From: CAWDDG01 sp963801065
GTDB taxonomy: Bacteria; Actinomycetota; Actinomycetes; Jiangellales; Jiangellaceae
DNA: 64,000 nt
Direction: 5' to 3'
Assembly: GCA_963801065.1 (NCBI GenBank)
Contig: CAWDDG010000009.1
Coordinates: forward strand, 1 to 64,000
Within the stretch, counting starts at the first letter, position 1. Each line of letters starts with the position of its first letter. Shown piece by piece: positions 1 to 8,374 of the stretch. The notes beneath the pieces were generated by a model. That model saw only the letters and a program-made list of their open reading frames with translations. It had not been told where the DNA came from and made no database searches. A program made the translations under genes and the position numbers.

Positions 1-699
1 CTGATGAAGCGCCTCGGTTACGACCGGTTCGTGGCGCAGGGCGGCGATTGGGGCGCGGCGGTCACACAGCAGATGGGTGAACAGGCCGCTGCGGAGCTGC
101 TCGGGATCCACTCCAACATGCCTGGCACTGCGCCACCGGATGTGAACGGCTACCTGCGCGGCGAGCCGCCGCCGTCCGGTCTATCGGACGACGAGCGACG
201 CGCGTACGACCAGTTGAGCGCCTTCTACGCGAAGCACGTCGCGTACGCCCAGATCATGGCGACGCGACCGCAGACGCTGTACGGCCTGGCGGACTCGCCC
301 ATCGATCTCGCGGCGTTCGCGATCGACCACGGCGACGGCACCGGCCAGCCGGGACTCATTGCGCAGATCCTGGACGGGCGCCTTCCCGGCGACCTCACGC
401 GAGATGACATCCTCGACAACATCACGCTCTACTGGCTGACGAACACCGGGGTCTCGGCGGCCCGCCTCTACTGGGAGAACAAGGCGGCCTTCTTCGACGC
501 CAAGGACATCTCCATCCCGTTCGCGATCAGCGTCTTCCCCGACGAGCTCTATCAGGCGCCGAGGAGCTGGGCCGAGCGCGCCTATCCGGACAACCTCATC
601 CACTACAATCGCCTCGACCGAGGTGGCCACTTCGCCGCCTGGGAGCAGCCGGAACTGTTCTCATCCGAGCTCCGTGTGGCTTTCAGGTCGCTGCGCTGA
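1..699 (+). CDS. Epoxide-hydrolase-like alpha/beta hydrolase (C-terminal part, cut by window edge)
   Basis: The reading frame is already open at base 1, so the N-terminus (first strands, HGWP-type oxyanion motif) lies outside the window. Counting from the ATG at 4, the nucleophile elbow GGDWGA has Asp15 as the nucleophile, which is typical of epoxide hydrolases and dehalogenases rather than Ser esterases. The probable catalytic His209 is in GGHFAAWEQP, the standard C-terminal epoxide hydrolase motif. The family opens epoxides to diols through an Asp-ester intermediate. No signal peptide can be judged. It is followed after 11 bases by a thioredoxin-fold gene on the same strand, and these form the start of a run of alpha/beta hydrolase genes. 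The fold and Asp nucleophile are well supported; the substrate is unknown. Confidence 0.85.
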   Translation: MMKRLGYDRFVAQGGDWGAAVTQQMGEQAAAELLGIHSNMPGTAPPDVNGYLRGEPPPSGLSDDERRAYDQLSAFYAKHVAYAQIMATRPQTLYGLADSPIDLAAFAIDHGDGTGQPGLIAQILDGRLPGDLTRDDILDNITLYWLTNTGVSAARLYWENKAAFFDAKDISIPFAISVFPDELYQAPRSWAERAYPDNLIHYNRLDRGGHFAAWEQPELFSSELRVAFRSLR

Positions 700-710
700 G
701 GGAGCCACGC

Positions 711-1697
711 ATGTTTCGGCACCGCAACGAACTCCCGGTCGAAGGGGTGTTGCCGGCGTTCGACGGGGCGACCGCTTGGCTCAACTCGGGGCCCCTGACG
801 CCGGCGGGCCTCCGCGGACAAGTCGTCCTCGTCAGCTTCGGCACCTACACGTGCATCAACTGGATCCGCTCGCTGCCCTACGTCCGGGCCTGGGCGGACG
901 CGTATGCAGGCCGCGGGCTGGCGGTCGTCGGCGTGCAGACGCCCGAGTTCGAGTTCGAGGGCGACGTGAACAACGTGGGCCGCGCCCTCAAGGAGATGGA
1001 CGTCCGCTACCCGGTCGTGGTGGACAACGACTACGCCGTCTGGCAGGCGTTCGACAACCACTACTGGCCCGCTCTGTACTTCGTCGATGCCCAGGGTCGC
1101 ATCCGGCACCACCACTTCGGCGAAGGCGACTACGAGCAATCCGAGATGGTCCTCCAGATGCTCCTGCGAGAGGCCGGTGCCGACGTCGAGCAGGGCTTCG
1201 TGCGCATCGCGCCCAAAGGTGTCGAGGCAGCGGCCGACTGGGCCAGCCTGGGATCGCCGGAAAGCTATGTCGGATACGGGCGAGCCGTGAGCCTCGCCTC
1301 GCCCGAAGGTGTCGTGCCCGACGAGCGCCACGTCTACTCGGCGCCGACCGTGTTACGCCGCAACCACTGGTCGCTGTCAGGCGACTGGCGGATCGGCTCT
1401 GTGCCTGCGCTGCTCAACGAGCCCGGCGGTTCCATCGCGTACCAGTTCCACGCTCGTGACCTGCACCTCGTGATGGGCCCTCCGACGGCTGGCCGACCCG
1501 TGCGCTTCACCGTCCGCCTCGACGGCGAGCCACCGGGACCGGCCCACGGCATCGACGTCGACGAGCGCGGCAACGGCACTGCCGACTACCAGCGGATGTA
1601 CCAGCTGATCCGCCAGCCCGCGCCGATCAGCGACCGGCGGTTCGAGATCGGGTTCCTCGACGCCGGCATCGAAGCCTTCGTGTTCACATTCGGATAA
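711..1697 (+). CDS. Thioredoxin-fold (redoxin/TlpA-like) protein with a single active-site Cys
   Basis: This is a 328-residue protein. An N-terminal thioredoxin fold (about 10-160) resembles the periplasmic redoxin domain of DipZ-type proteins. A C-terminal beta-rich domain (about 165-328) is the DipZ carboxy-terminal type. The usual CxxC reads TYTCINW: Cys48 is present but Trp51 replaces the resolving Cys, so classical disulfide exchange is unlikely. I see no signal peptide, so it is probably cytoplasmic. The start ATG at 711 lies 11 bases after the previous stop and is preceded by gagggagcc, a usable ribosome site. It sits among alpha/beta hydrolases. Stand-alone proteins of this family often lack the second Cys, so the change may be a subfamily trait rather than damage. 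Its role is not known. Confidence 0.75.
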   Translation: MFRHRNELPVEGVLPAFDGATAWLNSGPLTPAGLRGQVVLVSFGTYTCINWIRSLPYVRAWADAYAGRGLAVVGVQTPEFEFEGDVNNVGRALKEMDVRYPVVVDNDYAVWQAFDNHYWPALYFVDAQGRIRHHHFGEGDYEQSEMVLQMLLREAGADVEQGFVRIAPKGVEAAADWASLGSPESYVGYGRAVSLASPEGVVPDERHVYSAPTVLRRNHWSLSGDWRIGSVPALLNEPGGSIAYQFHARDLHLVMGPPTAGRPVRFTVRLDGEPPGPAHGIDVDERGNGTADYQRMYQLIRQPAPISDRRFEIGFLDAGIEAFVFTFG

Positions 1698-1707
1698 CCC
1701 AGGAGGT

Positions 1708-2443
1708 ATCTCCACGTCCCAGCCAACAACCACTTCTCCGCTCACCGTCATGCTCGTCCACGGCGCCTTCGCTGACAGCTCCACCTGGAACGGTGTCATC
1801 GAGCGCCTCCAGGCCAGCGGAGTCCAGGTGATCGCCGCCGCCAACCCGCTGCGCGGCATCTCCACCGACAGCGCGTACGTCGCCAGCGCGTTCGACCAGA
1901 TCCCCGGTCCCGTCCTCGCCGTCGGGCATTCCTATGGGGTGCGATGATCAGCAACGCCGCCACCCGCAGCCAGAACGTCGTCGGCCTGGTCTTCGTGGCC
2001 GCCTTCCCGCCTGACGAAGGTGAGAAGCTGAAGGAGGTCACAGGAACCTCCATGGACAGCGTGCTCAGTTCGGCGTTGGTACCGCGTCAGTACCCGACGG
2101 GAAGCGGTTCAGGGAACGAGTTCTTGATCGACCCGGCGAAGGCCCGCGACGCGTTCGCGGCCGATTTGACCGACGCCCAGGCGGCGTTGATCGGCACACC
2201 ATCCAACGACCGGTGGCCGATCTCGCGTTCGGTGAGCCGTCCGGATTGCCGGCGTGGAAGACACTTCCCTCATGGGCGGTCGACGCAACCAATGACCGGG
2301 CCGCCGGCACCGACGTCGTCCGCACCCACGCCCAGCGGGCCGGCGCCACAGTCACCGAGGTCGACGGCTCGTACGTGATCATGATCTCGCAGCCACAGGC
2401 CGTCGCCGACCTGATCCAGGCCGCGACCGCCAAGCTCGCCTGA
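1708..2443 (+). pseudogene. Frameshifted alpha/beta hydrolase relic
   Basis: Three consecutive frames together give one alpha/beta hydrolase of about 240 residues. Frame 1 (1711-1940) contains LTVMLVHGAFADSSTW and ends at the nucleophile elbow GHSYG. Frame 2 (about 1938-2200) continues with ISNAATRSQNVVGLVF and PPDEGEK. Frame 3 (about 2200-2443) gives GEPSGLPAWKTLPSW and the C-terminal HVIMISQP-like segment, which here has Tyr in the position of His. Each shift is a net one-base loss. The first falls in the G run at about 1934-1938 and the second at about 2180-2205. No ATG or GTG is present where the N-terminus should begin: AGGAGGT at 1701-1707 is followed by ATC TCC ACG. The intact gene at 3681-4529 has the same architecture and is probably a paralogue. 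This is almost certainly non-functional unless the shifts are sequencing errors. Confidence 0.8.
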
Positions 2444-2444
2444 C

Positions 2445-2900
2445 ATGGACCGAACCCCGTTCGGGCCGGTGCGGCAGATCGACGCCGGTGTGTTGGACGC
2501 CGGGTACGTGGAGGTCGGGCCGGTCGACGGTCAACCCGTCGTGCTGCTGCACGGCTGGCCCTACGACATTCACAGCTACGCCGACGTCGCGCCAGCGCTC
2601 GGGGCTGCCGGCTACCGCGTGATCGTGCCGTATCTCCGGGGCTACGGCACAACCCGCTTCCTCTCTGGCAACACCATGCGCAATGGCCAGCAGTCGGCCT
2701 TGGCCGTCGACGTGATCGATCTCATAGACGCGCTGGGCATCGAGTCGGCGGTCATCGCAGGATTCGACTGGGGTGCCCGGTCGGCCAACATCGTCGCCGC
2801 GCTCTGGCCTCACCGGTGCAAGGCAATGGTGTCGGTGAGCGGTTACCTGATCGGCAGCCAGGAGGCCAACGAGACGCCGTTGCCACCACCGGCCGAGCTC
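2445..2900 (+). pseudogene. Alpha/beta hydrolase, 5' half of a gene split by an insertion
   Basis: This is an open frame from ATG 2445, directly after the relic. It encodes the N-terminal half of an alpha/beta hydrolase: HGWPYDIHSY (oxyanion region), RGYGTTRF, and the elbow AGFDWGARSAN with an Asp nucleophile. Similarity ends at about residue 150, after ETPLPPPAEL. The frame then runs into unrelated sequence and stops at 2960. The missing half resumes on the same strand at 4541 with WWYQFYFATERGR, exactly the segment expected next. The pieces are separated by about 1.64 kb that contains another complete hydrolase gene. No clear target duplication is visible at the junctions. As it stands, the protein lacks the cap domain and catalytic His. 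Confidence 0.82.
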
Positions 2901-2954
2901 ACGTGCTGGACGGGCGGTGGTGGCCGTCTGGTCGCCAGCGTGCGGCATCGTGCT

Positions 2955-3325
2955 GATTGAAACGACAGCAAGTCGTCCCACGCGACACCGAAGTACTCGT
3001 GCATGCCTCCGCGCACTTGTGATCCGTACACCGCGCCGTCGGTGAATCGCGCGACCGACCCACGCCGTCGAACTCGACCGGCTTGGTCCGCGCTGGGTAG
3101 GAGGGTGCGTTCCTCAAGGGGGCACCGAAGTAGCGAGCCTCGGGGTCCGCAACGACTACCCGCGGGTCTCCTCGGAAGCTCAGATCTTTGCGGATTATCT
3201 CATCGAGACCGAACTGCTCTGGTCCGGCGATCTCGATGGTTCCGTTGATGGGCTCGCCGATGGCTGTGCGTGCAACCGCGCTGGCGACAGCATCAGTTGC
3301 GATGTCATAGAAGTGCCTCCTGAAA
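2955..3325 (-). pseudogene. NmrA/SDR-family oxidoreductase remnant (C-terminal part)
   Basis: On the minus strand, translation from about 3320 gives a segment typical of the C-terminal half of NmrA-like SDR proteins: VASAVARTAIGEPINGTIEI, AGPEQFGLDEIIRKDL and ADPEARYFGAPL. At about 3125 the frame must shift by one base to continue as PLEERTLLPSADQAG, ending at SQVRGGMHEYFG near 2990. There is no N-terminal Rossmann half, so this is a truncated and frameshifted fragment. It lies inside the DNA that splits the surrounding hydrolase gene. Its orientation is opposite to both neighbours, which suggests it came in with the insertion. Function is presumed lost. Confidence 0.7.
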
Positions 3326-3343
3326 TGGGATCGCCCCGTCTAG

Positions 3344-3371
3344 GCGGGTGGCGGGGCTCCCCGCCACCCGC
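3344..3371. repeat. Perfect 13-bp hairpin
   Basis: The sequence GCGGGTGGCGGGG at 3344-3356 is exactly complementary to 3359-3371, with only two bases between the arms. It is located immediately upstream (in minus-strand terms) of the SDR remnant and inside the inserted segment. No T-tract follows on either strand, so it is not a textbook terminator. It could be an element end or a recombination relic. Confidence 0.75.
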
Positions 3372-3403
3372 AATGAGCGCCGGGGCGCGCTGCCGGACGC
3401 TCG

Positions 3404-3489
3404 CCGTCAAGGGACCGGCGAGAACTTGTTGCGAGGGAGCGTGAGCGCCGGCCGGAGGCGCAACAAGTTATCGGCGCAGCCCTTGACGG
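3404..3489. repeat. Long interrupted inverted repeat
   Basis: The outer arms CCGTCAAGGG (3404-3413) and CCCTTGACGG (3480-3489) pair perfectly. The inner arms AACTTGTTGCG (3423-3433) and CGCAACAAGTT (3459-3469) also pair perfectly. A loop of about 25 bases rich in GGCCGG separates them. The whole can fold as a cruciform of about 86 bases. It is 33 bases from the 13-bp hairpin. Two such structures next to a truncated gene suggest ends or debris of a small mobile element. I do not recognise a named element. Confidence 0.7.
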
Positions 3490-3680
3490 GGAGAGGCAGC
3501 GTGCGAAGCTCAGGGCGATCCCAGAGCGGGCCACCGCCGGAGGCGGCGCCTACCACGTCCTGGCCGGCGCCGGCCTTGAGGCGCAGGGCAACGGCGGGCT
3601 GGGGTGGTCTTCCAACGAGTGATGGACAGCTAGACGTCGTTCACGACAGCATGACTCGACACCCTCTCAGGGAGGTAGAC

Positions 3681-4529
3681 ATGGCTCGTACGCTCCCCCG
3701 CCGCCAGACGCTGCTGACTGCGCTGCTCATCATCGTCGTGGTCGGACTGCTCGGCCTTACCCCGGCGGCGCAGAGTGCCCCTGGTGCCACCACCGCAGGG
3801 TCGCATGACGAGGCCAAGCCGACGATTGTGCTGGTGCACGGTTCCTGGGCGGATGCGTCGAGTTGGACCGAAGTGGTGAAACGGTTGCAGCAAGAGGGCT
3901 ATCAGGTGTTCGCACCGCCCAATCCGCTGCGCAGCCTCTCTGGTGACGCCGAATACATCAGGACGTTCCTGTCCACTGTGCCCGGTCCAATCGTTCTCGT
4001 CGGGCACTCCTATGGCGGCGCCGTGATCACCAACGCGGCCACCGGCAACCCGAACGTGAAGGCGCTGGTCTACGTGGACGCCTTCGCACCCGACGAGGGT
4101 GAGCAGGTGCTGCCACTGGTCGGACCCGACTCCGCTCTGGCCGTGGCGGACCCCACCACGGTCTTCGATCTCCGGCCGTACCCCGGCGCGCCGGCCGGCG
4201 ACTTCGACGTCTACCTGAAGCCGGAAGTCGTGGTGAACTCCTTCGCCCCCGATCTGCCGAAGCGGGACGCACTGGCGATAGCGGCGACCCAACACCCCCT
4301 CGTATTTAGCGCCGGCCTGGAACTCTCCGGCGCCCCAGCCTGGAAGACGATCCCATCCTGGTATCTCATCGGCACCGAGGACCTGATCATTCCGGAAGCG
4401 CAGCAGCGGTTCATGGCCGAGCGAGCCGGGGCAGAGATCGTCGAGGTCAAAGCCTCGCACGTCTCACTGATCTCCAAGCCCAACGCCGTGGCAGGGCTCA
4501 TCGTCGCTGCTGCCGAGGCCACCACCTGA
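3681..4529 (+). CDS. Secreted or membrane-anchored alpha/beta hydrolase
   Basis: This is a 282-residue protein. Residues 1-32 look like a signal peptide: RTLPRR, then a hydrophobic stretch LLTALLIIVVVGLLGL, then an AQSA-type cleavage region. The mature part is a compact alpha/beta hydrolase: LVHGSWADASSW (oxyanion, about 51-62), the nucleophile Ser110 in GHSYGG, an acidic residue near 234 in GTEDLIIP, and His260 in ASHVSLIS. These form a complete triad. ATG 3681 was chosen over the upstream 3651 because CAGGGAGGT (3669-3676) sits 4 bases before it and the signal peptide starts there. The gene lies wholly inside the sequence that interrupts the 2445/4541 hydrolase gene, so it is probable cargo. 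It is an intact relative of the relic at 1708. The substrate is unknown. Confidence 0.88.
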   Translation: MARTLPRRQTLLTALLIIVVVGLLGLTPAAQSAPGATTAGSHDEAKPTIVLVHGSWADASSWTEVVKRLQQEGYQVFAPPNPLRSLSGDAEYIRTFLSTVPGPIVLVGHSYGGAVITNAATGNPNVKALVYVDAFAPDEGEQVLPLVGPDSALAVADPTTVFDLRPYPGAPAGDFDVYLKPEVVVNSFAPDLPKRDALAIAATQHPLVFSAGLELSGAPAWKTIPSWYLIGTEDLIIPEAQQRFMAERAGAEIVEVKASHVSLISKPNAVAGLIVAAAEATT

Positions 4530-4540
4530 TCGAAGCCCGG

Positions 4541-4991
4541 TGGTGGTACCAGTTCTACTTCGCCACCGAACGAGGCCGGATCGGCTACGACAAGTACCGC
4601 CACGACTTTGCCAACCTCATCTGGCGGACCGCGTCGCCCAGGGTGGAACTTCGACGACGAGACGTTCGACCGGAGCGCGGCGGCGTTCAACAACACCGAC
4701 CATGTCGACGTCGTCATCGACAACTACCGCTGGCGGCTGGGGATAGCGGAAGGCGAGCCTCGGTTCGACGATCTCGAACGGCGGCTCGCGGCGAGCCCGG
4801 TTATCACGGTGCCGACGATCACGCTGGAAGGCGACGCCAACGGCGCGCCGCACCCCGAGCCGAGCGCGTACGCCGCAAAGTTCTCGGGCAGCTTCGAACA
4901 CCGGACGATCTCAGGAGGCATCGGGCACAACCTGCCGCAAGAGTCGCCCCAGGCCTTCGTCGATGCCGTGGTCGACGCCGACGGGTGCTGA
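4541..4991 (+). pseudogene. Alpha/beta hydrolase, 3' half of the split gene
   Basis: The frame starting at 4541 reads WWYQFYFATERGRIGYDKYR, then HDFANLIWRTASP, the cap-domain sequence that should follow the 5' half ending near 2900. At about 4637-4642 an extra G shifts the frame. The continuation, in the 4608-4991 frame, reads WNFDDETFDRSAAAFNN, then VPTITLEGDANGAPHPEP, and the catalytic-His segment GGIGHNLPQESPQAF before the stop. The gene is therefore doubly damaged, by an insertion and a frameshift. No start signal precedes this half. It is very unlikely to give a working enzyme. Confidence 0.82.
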
Positions 4992-5911
4992 GCGATGAGC
5001 CGTCCGACCATCGCCGGCCCGGCCCGCTTTCGCGTTGACGTTCGGCTGATGCGAACATCTCCCGCCGAGGAGGTACGGCGGTGACGAGATCGAGGCGGAG
5101 GTCATGTGAACGACCATGCGTTCGCAGCCGAGCTGCTTGGACGACACCGGAGGAGACGCTGGCACGGCAGAGCCTCGACGAGGCCTCGGCCCGTGAGCGC
5201 CCCGAGGGGCGGAGGCACTTGTTGGCTCCATGGCGAGATGGAAACGCGGTCGAGGCCAGTATGGGCCGGTACGGAGACGGCCAGTTACGACGATGCTCGC
5301 CGCAATGTCACCCATGCGGCCAGGGCAGGCCGGCCCGGAGCCGCGTACCCGGTACAGCGAAGCCTGATGACCCGGATCGCCAAAGCCGGGCACCGGCTGG
5401 CGGAACCGGCACTAGAGATCCTGTGCCTGAGGCACCATCTCCAGAAGATCAACCGGCATCAGCATCGACGGCGACTCGTCCAGCCGCTGGGTTCCTTCGC
5501 ATCCCCCGCAGCCCCGCCCATTGTCACTACGTGGACGGGCGTTTCTGCGTCCCGGTAGCCCGGTTTCCCGGCCACTGAAGAGCACGTAGTAGACCGCGCG
5601 TCGGGAGGCCCATTCAAGCACCCGGGGTCGAGTTGTCCCGGTTTGCCCGGTCGCGGTGCACGGTCACCTGGATGCTGGGAGCCGGGCGGCCGGACCAGGA
5701 CCGGGATGCCGGCGCGCCGTGCCCCGCGGGCCGGGTATGCCTTGCGCTGGTACTCATTGCACAATGCGCCAACGGGGCCGACGTCGAGCCCGTCTGTTTA
5801 TCCGGTCAGGTACCCGCTTGTGCCCCCGGCTGGAATCTTGCCCCGTAGGTGCCCCGTGGCGGCCATCCGGGCACGTGTCAAGATCACAATACAAGCCTGT
5901 GACCTGCGCTT
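4992..5911. other. Gene-poor stretch, probably decayed sequence
   Basis: No frame here gives a recognisable protein. Overlapping open frames on both strands (for example 5081-5578 plus and 4911-5393 minus) are Arg-rich and look like GC-driven chance frames. A short plus-strand stretch at about 5375-5460 reads EILCLRHHLQ, faintly like the EIxxLRHQL segment near the N-terminus of some DDE transposases, but it is far too short to call. The stretch links the broken hydrolases to the HTH-repeat region. Confidence 0.4.
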
Positions 5912-6181
5912 ATGCCAGTGGAGCTTGTGCGCCTCTACTCGAACCCGGATGTTCGGGACATAGTGGCCCATACCGCCCAGGCGGTCACCCATGTCAAGCT
6001 CGACCACTACAGCGCCGCTTCCCCTCCTTCGGCTCGCCGACGCTGGCGGCTCGGCGACCGACTGGGCGAGCAGATCATCCGCCGGCTGCTGACAGACAGC
6101 CGTGCCGGTACACCACAACGAGAACTGGCTGAGCGGTACGGCATCAGCGTGAGCAGCGTCAAGCGCATCCTGCGCCATTGA
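5912..6181 (+). CDS. Short helix-turn-helix protein, resolvase C-terminal-like (copy A)
   Basis: This is an 89-residue frame. The C-terminal part (about 45-89) is a resolvase/Hin-type HTH: RLGEQIIRRLLTD, then GTPQRELAERYGISVSSVKR. No catalytic recombinase domain is present, so at most it could bind DNA. The first residues (VELVRLYSNP) are encoded by DNA that resembles the complementary strand of a tRNA 3' half, which makes the N-terminus doubtful as protein. Copy B at 11219-11512 is about 75 percent similar and eight residues longer. In copy A a TGA interrupts the corresponding tail after RILRH. It may be a relic of a recombinase rather than an active gene. Confidence 0.5.
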   Translation: MPVELVRLYSNPDVRDIVAHTAQAVTHVKLDHYSAASPPSARRRWRLGDRLGEQIIRRLLTDSRAGTPQRELAERYGISVSSVKRILRH

Positions 6182-6309
6182 ACTCAACCGAAGCACTACT
6201 CCAGCGCATAGCTATCGCGGGTGCGGGCAGCCTCACTCTGCCCGTCACCAATGTCGTAAGACCCTGCCGGGCGACTCGAGCGGAGCGCACACGCCCACTC
6301 ATGCCGATG
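5917..6309 (+). repeat. Direct repeat, HTH unit copy A
   Basis: This repeat of about 393 bp matches 11218-11620 in the same orientation. It includes the HTH frame and a non-coding tail with shared blocks such as CTCACTCTGCCCGTCACC and AATGTCGTAA, ending at TGCCGATG. The two copies have diverged by substitutions and small indels. They bracket the two-component system and MMPL exporter. Confidence 0.8.
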
Positions 6310-6569
6310 TGACGAAGTCGCGCTGACGCCAGATGAGCGGATGGTCTCGTCGGCACGGAGATGATCTGTCAGCCGCTCGGGCAGCTACCAGGTGCCGTCG
6401 AAGGCGGGCTCCTTGGGGCCCGGATGCGGCAGTAGGCGAACCGGCCGCAGGGTGGCGCTTGTTGCAGTGGCTTCCCGCTATAGGGCCTGGGCCAGGCGCC
6501 GAGTGCCTGCCGGTGCCACTCACACCACCGTGCGGTAGTGGAGGTCCAGTACGCCACTCTCGGTAGCCA
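6182..6569. other. Intergenic stretch after HTH copy A
   Basis: The first 130 bases are the non-coding tail of direct repeat copy A. The rest (6310-6569) shows no credible gene, RNA or repeat. It ends at the 3' end of the leftward response regulator. Short frames on both strands lack start signals and family features. Confidence 0.5.
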
Positions 6570-7226
6570 TCAGGCTTTGATGCGCTTCGTTTCATAGGCC
6601 CACATGGCGATCTCGACTCGGTTCCTCGTCCCGAGCTTGTTCATGAGGCTCGCGAGGTGGGTCTTGACGGTGCTGAGACTGATGTGGAGCTCGTTAGCGA
6701 TCTCGGCGTTCGTGAGACCCCGAGCGACGGTGACCAGGACCTCCTCCTCCCGCGCGGTGAGAGGTTCGATCGGCTGGGGCAGCGGTTCACTGGTGGGCAA
6801 GTCGGCGAACGCAGCCAGCAGGCGGACTGTGACGCTCGGAGCGATCAAGGCTTCACCGTTAGCGGCCGCATGGACTGCCTGGGTGAGCAGTTCAGGTCCT
6901 GCGTCCTTGAGGAGGAATCCGCGGGCGCCCGCCTTGAGCGCGCCGTGGACGTACTCGTCGAGGTCGAACGTCGTGATGACCACCACGGCGAGCGGATCCT
7001 CGACGGCCGGCCCAGCCAGCGCACGCGTCGCCTCGAGCCCGTTGAGCTCGGGCATGCGGATGTCGAACAGGCAGACATCGGGTCGCAGCTTGCGGGCGAG
7101 GGAGACGGCTTCCCGGCCGTCCCGCGCCTCGCCGACCACGTCGATGTCGGGCTGGGCGTCGAGGATCATGCGCAACCCGGTCCGGACGATCTCCTGGTCG
7201 TCGGCGACGAGGACGCGGATGCTCAT
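6570..7226 (-). CDS. NarL/LuxR-family response regulator
   Basis: This is a 218-residue regulator. The receiver domain (1-120) has acidic Asp9/Asp10, the phospho-acceptor Asp55 in LFDIRMPE, a Thr in VVVITTFD and Lys in FLLKDAG. The LuxR-type HTH (about 153-215) is seen in LTAREEEVLVTVARGLTN and ISLSTVKTHL. Its ATG overlaps the stop of the histidine kinase by 4 bases (ATGA), so the two are translationally coupled. It probably controls nearby genes, the obvious candidate being the divergent MMPL exporter, but that target is inferred. The pair lies between the two HTH direct repeats. Confidence 0.93.
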   Translation of the reverse strand: MSIRVLVADDQEIVRTGLRMILDAQPDIDVVGEARDGREAVSLARKLRPDVCLFDIRMPELNGLEATRALAGPAVEDPLAVVVITTFDLDEYVHGALKAGARGFLLKDAGPELLTQAVHAAANGEALIAPSVTVRLLAAFADLPTSEPLPQPIEPLTAREEEVLVTVARGLTNAEIANELHISLSTVKTHLASLMNKLGTRNRVEIAMWAYETKRIKA

Positions 7227-8374
7227 CGGCTTGGCCCCGCTCGAGGAAGCACCGCGTCGACCACCCAGCCATGGTCGGGCCTGGGGCCGGCGGCGAGGGT
7301 CCCGCCGAGGAGTGCCGCCCGCTCGGTCATCCCGACGACGCCGTAGCCCGGAGCGACGCTGGATGGGTGGACCGGTTCGCCGTCGTCGTGGACCGTCAGC
7401 CGTACGGCGTGATCCTCTCCGACGACCTGCACGTCGATCCGGGTGGCGTTGCGTGCGTGCCGCAGGGCGTTCGTCACTGACTCCTGGGCGATGCGATACG
7501 TGGCTGCCCCGACCGCCGGGCTGAGCGCGTCGAGATCGCCCGTGAGGCGCACCTGCACCCGAGGTTCGTCGTCGAGGCTACCCGCGAGCCGCTCGATGTC
7601 GGCAATGCCGTTTTGCGGGGCGAGGTCGGCATCCTCGCGATCGCGCAGCGCGCCCACCATGATCCGCATCTCGGCGAGGGTACGAGAGCCCTCGTCCTCG
7701 ATGACCCGGAGTGCATCGAGCGCCGCTCCGGGGTCCGACGGGGCGACCACCCGTCCCGCCTGTGCCCGGATGACCATCGCCGAGACGTGGTGCGCCACAG
7801 TGTCATGCAGCTCCCGCGCGAGCTGCTCGCGCTCGCGCAGCCTCACCTGATCGATCTCGCGAGTTCGCGACGTTGTCCAGAAGCGGACCAAGGCTCCGAG
7901 AACTGCGGGGAACATGAGGAACACGAAGCCTGCTGCCGCTTCGCCGAAGCCGTTGAAATCGCTCGCGATCCCGAGCACGCCGGCGACCACGATGATCGAC
8001 AACCCGATCATGACCTCGCGACCAGACCCCCATCGAAGCAACGCGTAGGGGACCAGCAACACGTAGATCATCGTGTACAGCCCTACGGATGTGGCGGGAC
8101 CATCGATCAGCGTGGCGAGATTCAGCACGATGACCGCGCCGAAGAGCACCGCGACGACAGCGAGTGGGTGCGTCCGCCGCCACAGAAGCGGGAACACCAA
8201 CGCCACGGCGAGCCCGAGCGCTACCGGACGCCACGCGACATCCGTACGAAGGATGCCTTCGAGTACGGCGGCCGGCACCAGGACAGCGACCAGTGCCCAG
8301 TCCCGCCAGACCCGCACCGGGGGGGCGGCAGCTCTGGGCTCGTTTCGCAGAGACCTGACCACGCTGTTGATCAC
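7223..8374 (-). CDS. NarL-type sensor histidine kinase
   Basis: This is a 383-residue membrane kinase from a GTG start. The N-terminal half has about five to six hydrophobic helices (25-165). The HisKA_3 segment has His190 in ARELHDTVAHHVS. The ATPase domain includes a VTNALRHAR N-box and GVVGMTERAALLGG. It has no large extracellular domain, so it probably senses within or near the membrane, as in LiaS/DesK-like kinases. The open frame extends to 8656, but upstream residues are Arg-rich and non-conserved. GTG 8374 places the first membrane helix close to the N-terminus, with a weak CTGGGG ribosome site. It partners with the response regulator at 6570. Confidence 0.88.
   Translation of the reverse strand: MINSVVRSLRNEPRAAAPPVRVWRDWALVAVLVPAAVLEGILRTDVAWRPVALGLAVALVFPLLWRRTHPLAVVAVLFGAVIVLNLATLIDGPATSVGLYTMIYVLLVPYALLRWGSGREVMIGLSIIVVAGVLGIASDFNGFGEAAAGFVFLMFPAVLGALVRFWTTSRTREIDQVRLREREQLARELHDTVAHHVSAMVIRAQAGRVVAPSDPGAALDALRVIEDEGSRTLAEMRIMVGALRDREDADLAPQNGIADIERLAGSLDDEPRVQVRLTGDLDALSPAVGAATYRIAQESVTNALRHARNATRIDVQVVGEDHAVRLTVHDDGEPVHPSSVAPGYGVVGMTERAALLGGTLAAGPRPDHGWVVDAVLPRAGPSR

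Noticed and set aside
623..1459. 278-residue plus-strand frame over the redoxin gene
   Set aside because: Arg/Ala-rich frame without family features, in a different frame from a well-supported gene.
3344..3371. CRISPR repeat or intrinsic terminator for the 13-bp hairpin
   Set aside because: Single occurrence, no spacer array and no T-tract. Kept only as an inverted repeat.
5081..5578. Possible CDS in the gene-poor stretch
   Set aside because: Several overlapping Arg-rich frames compete here and none has a recognisable motif or conserved start context. The EILCLRHHLQ similarity to transposases is too short to count.
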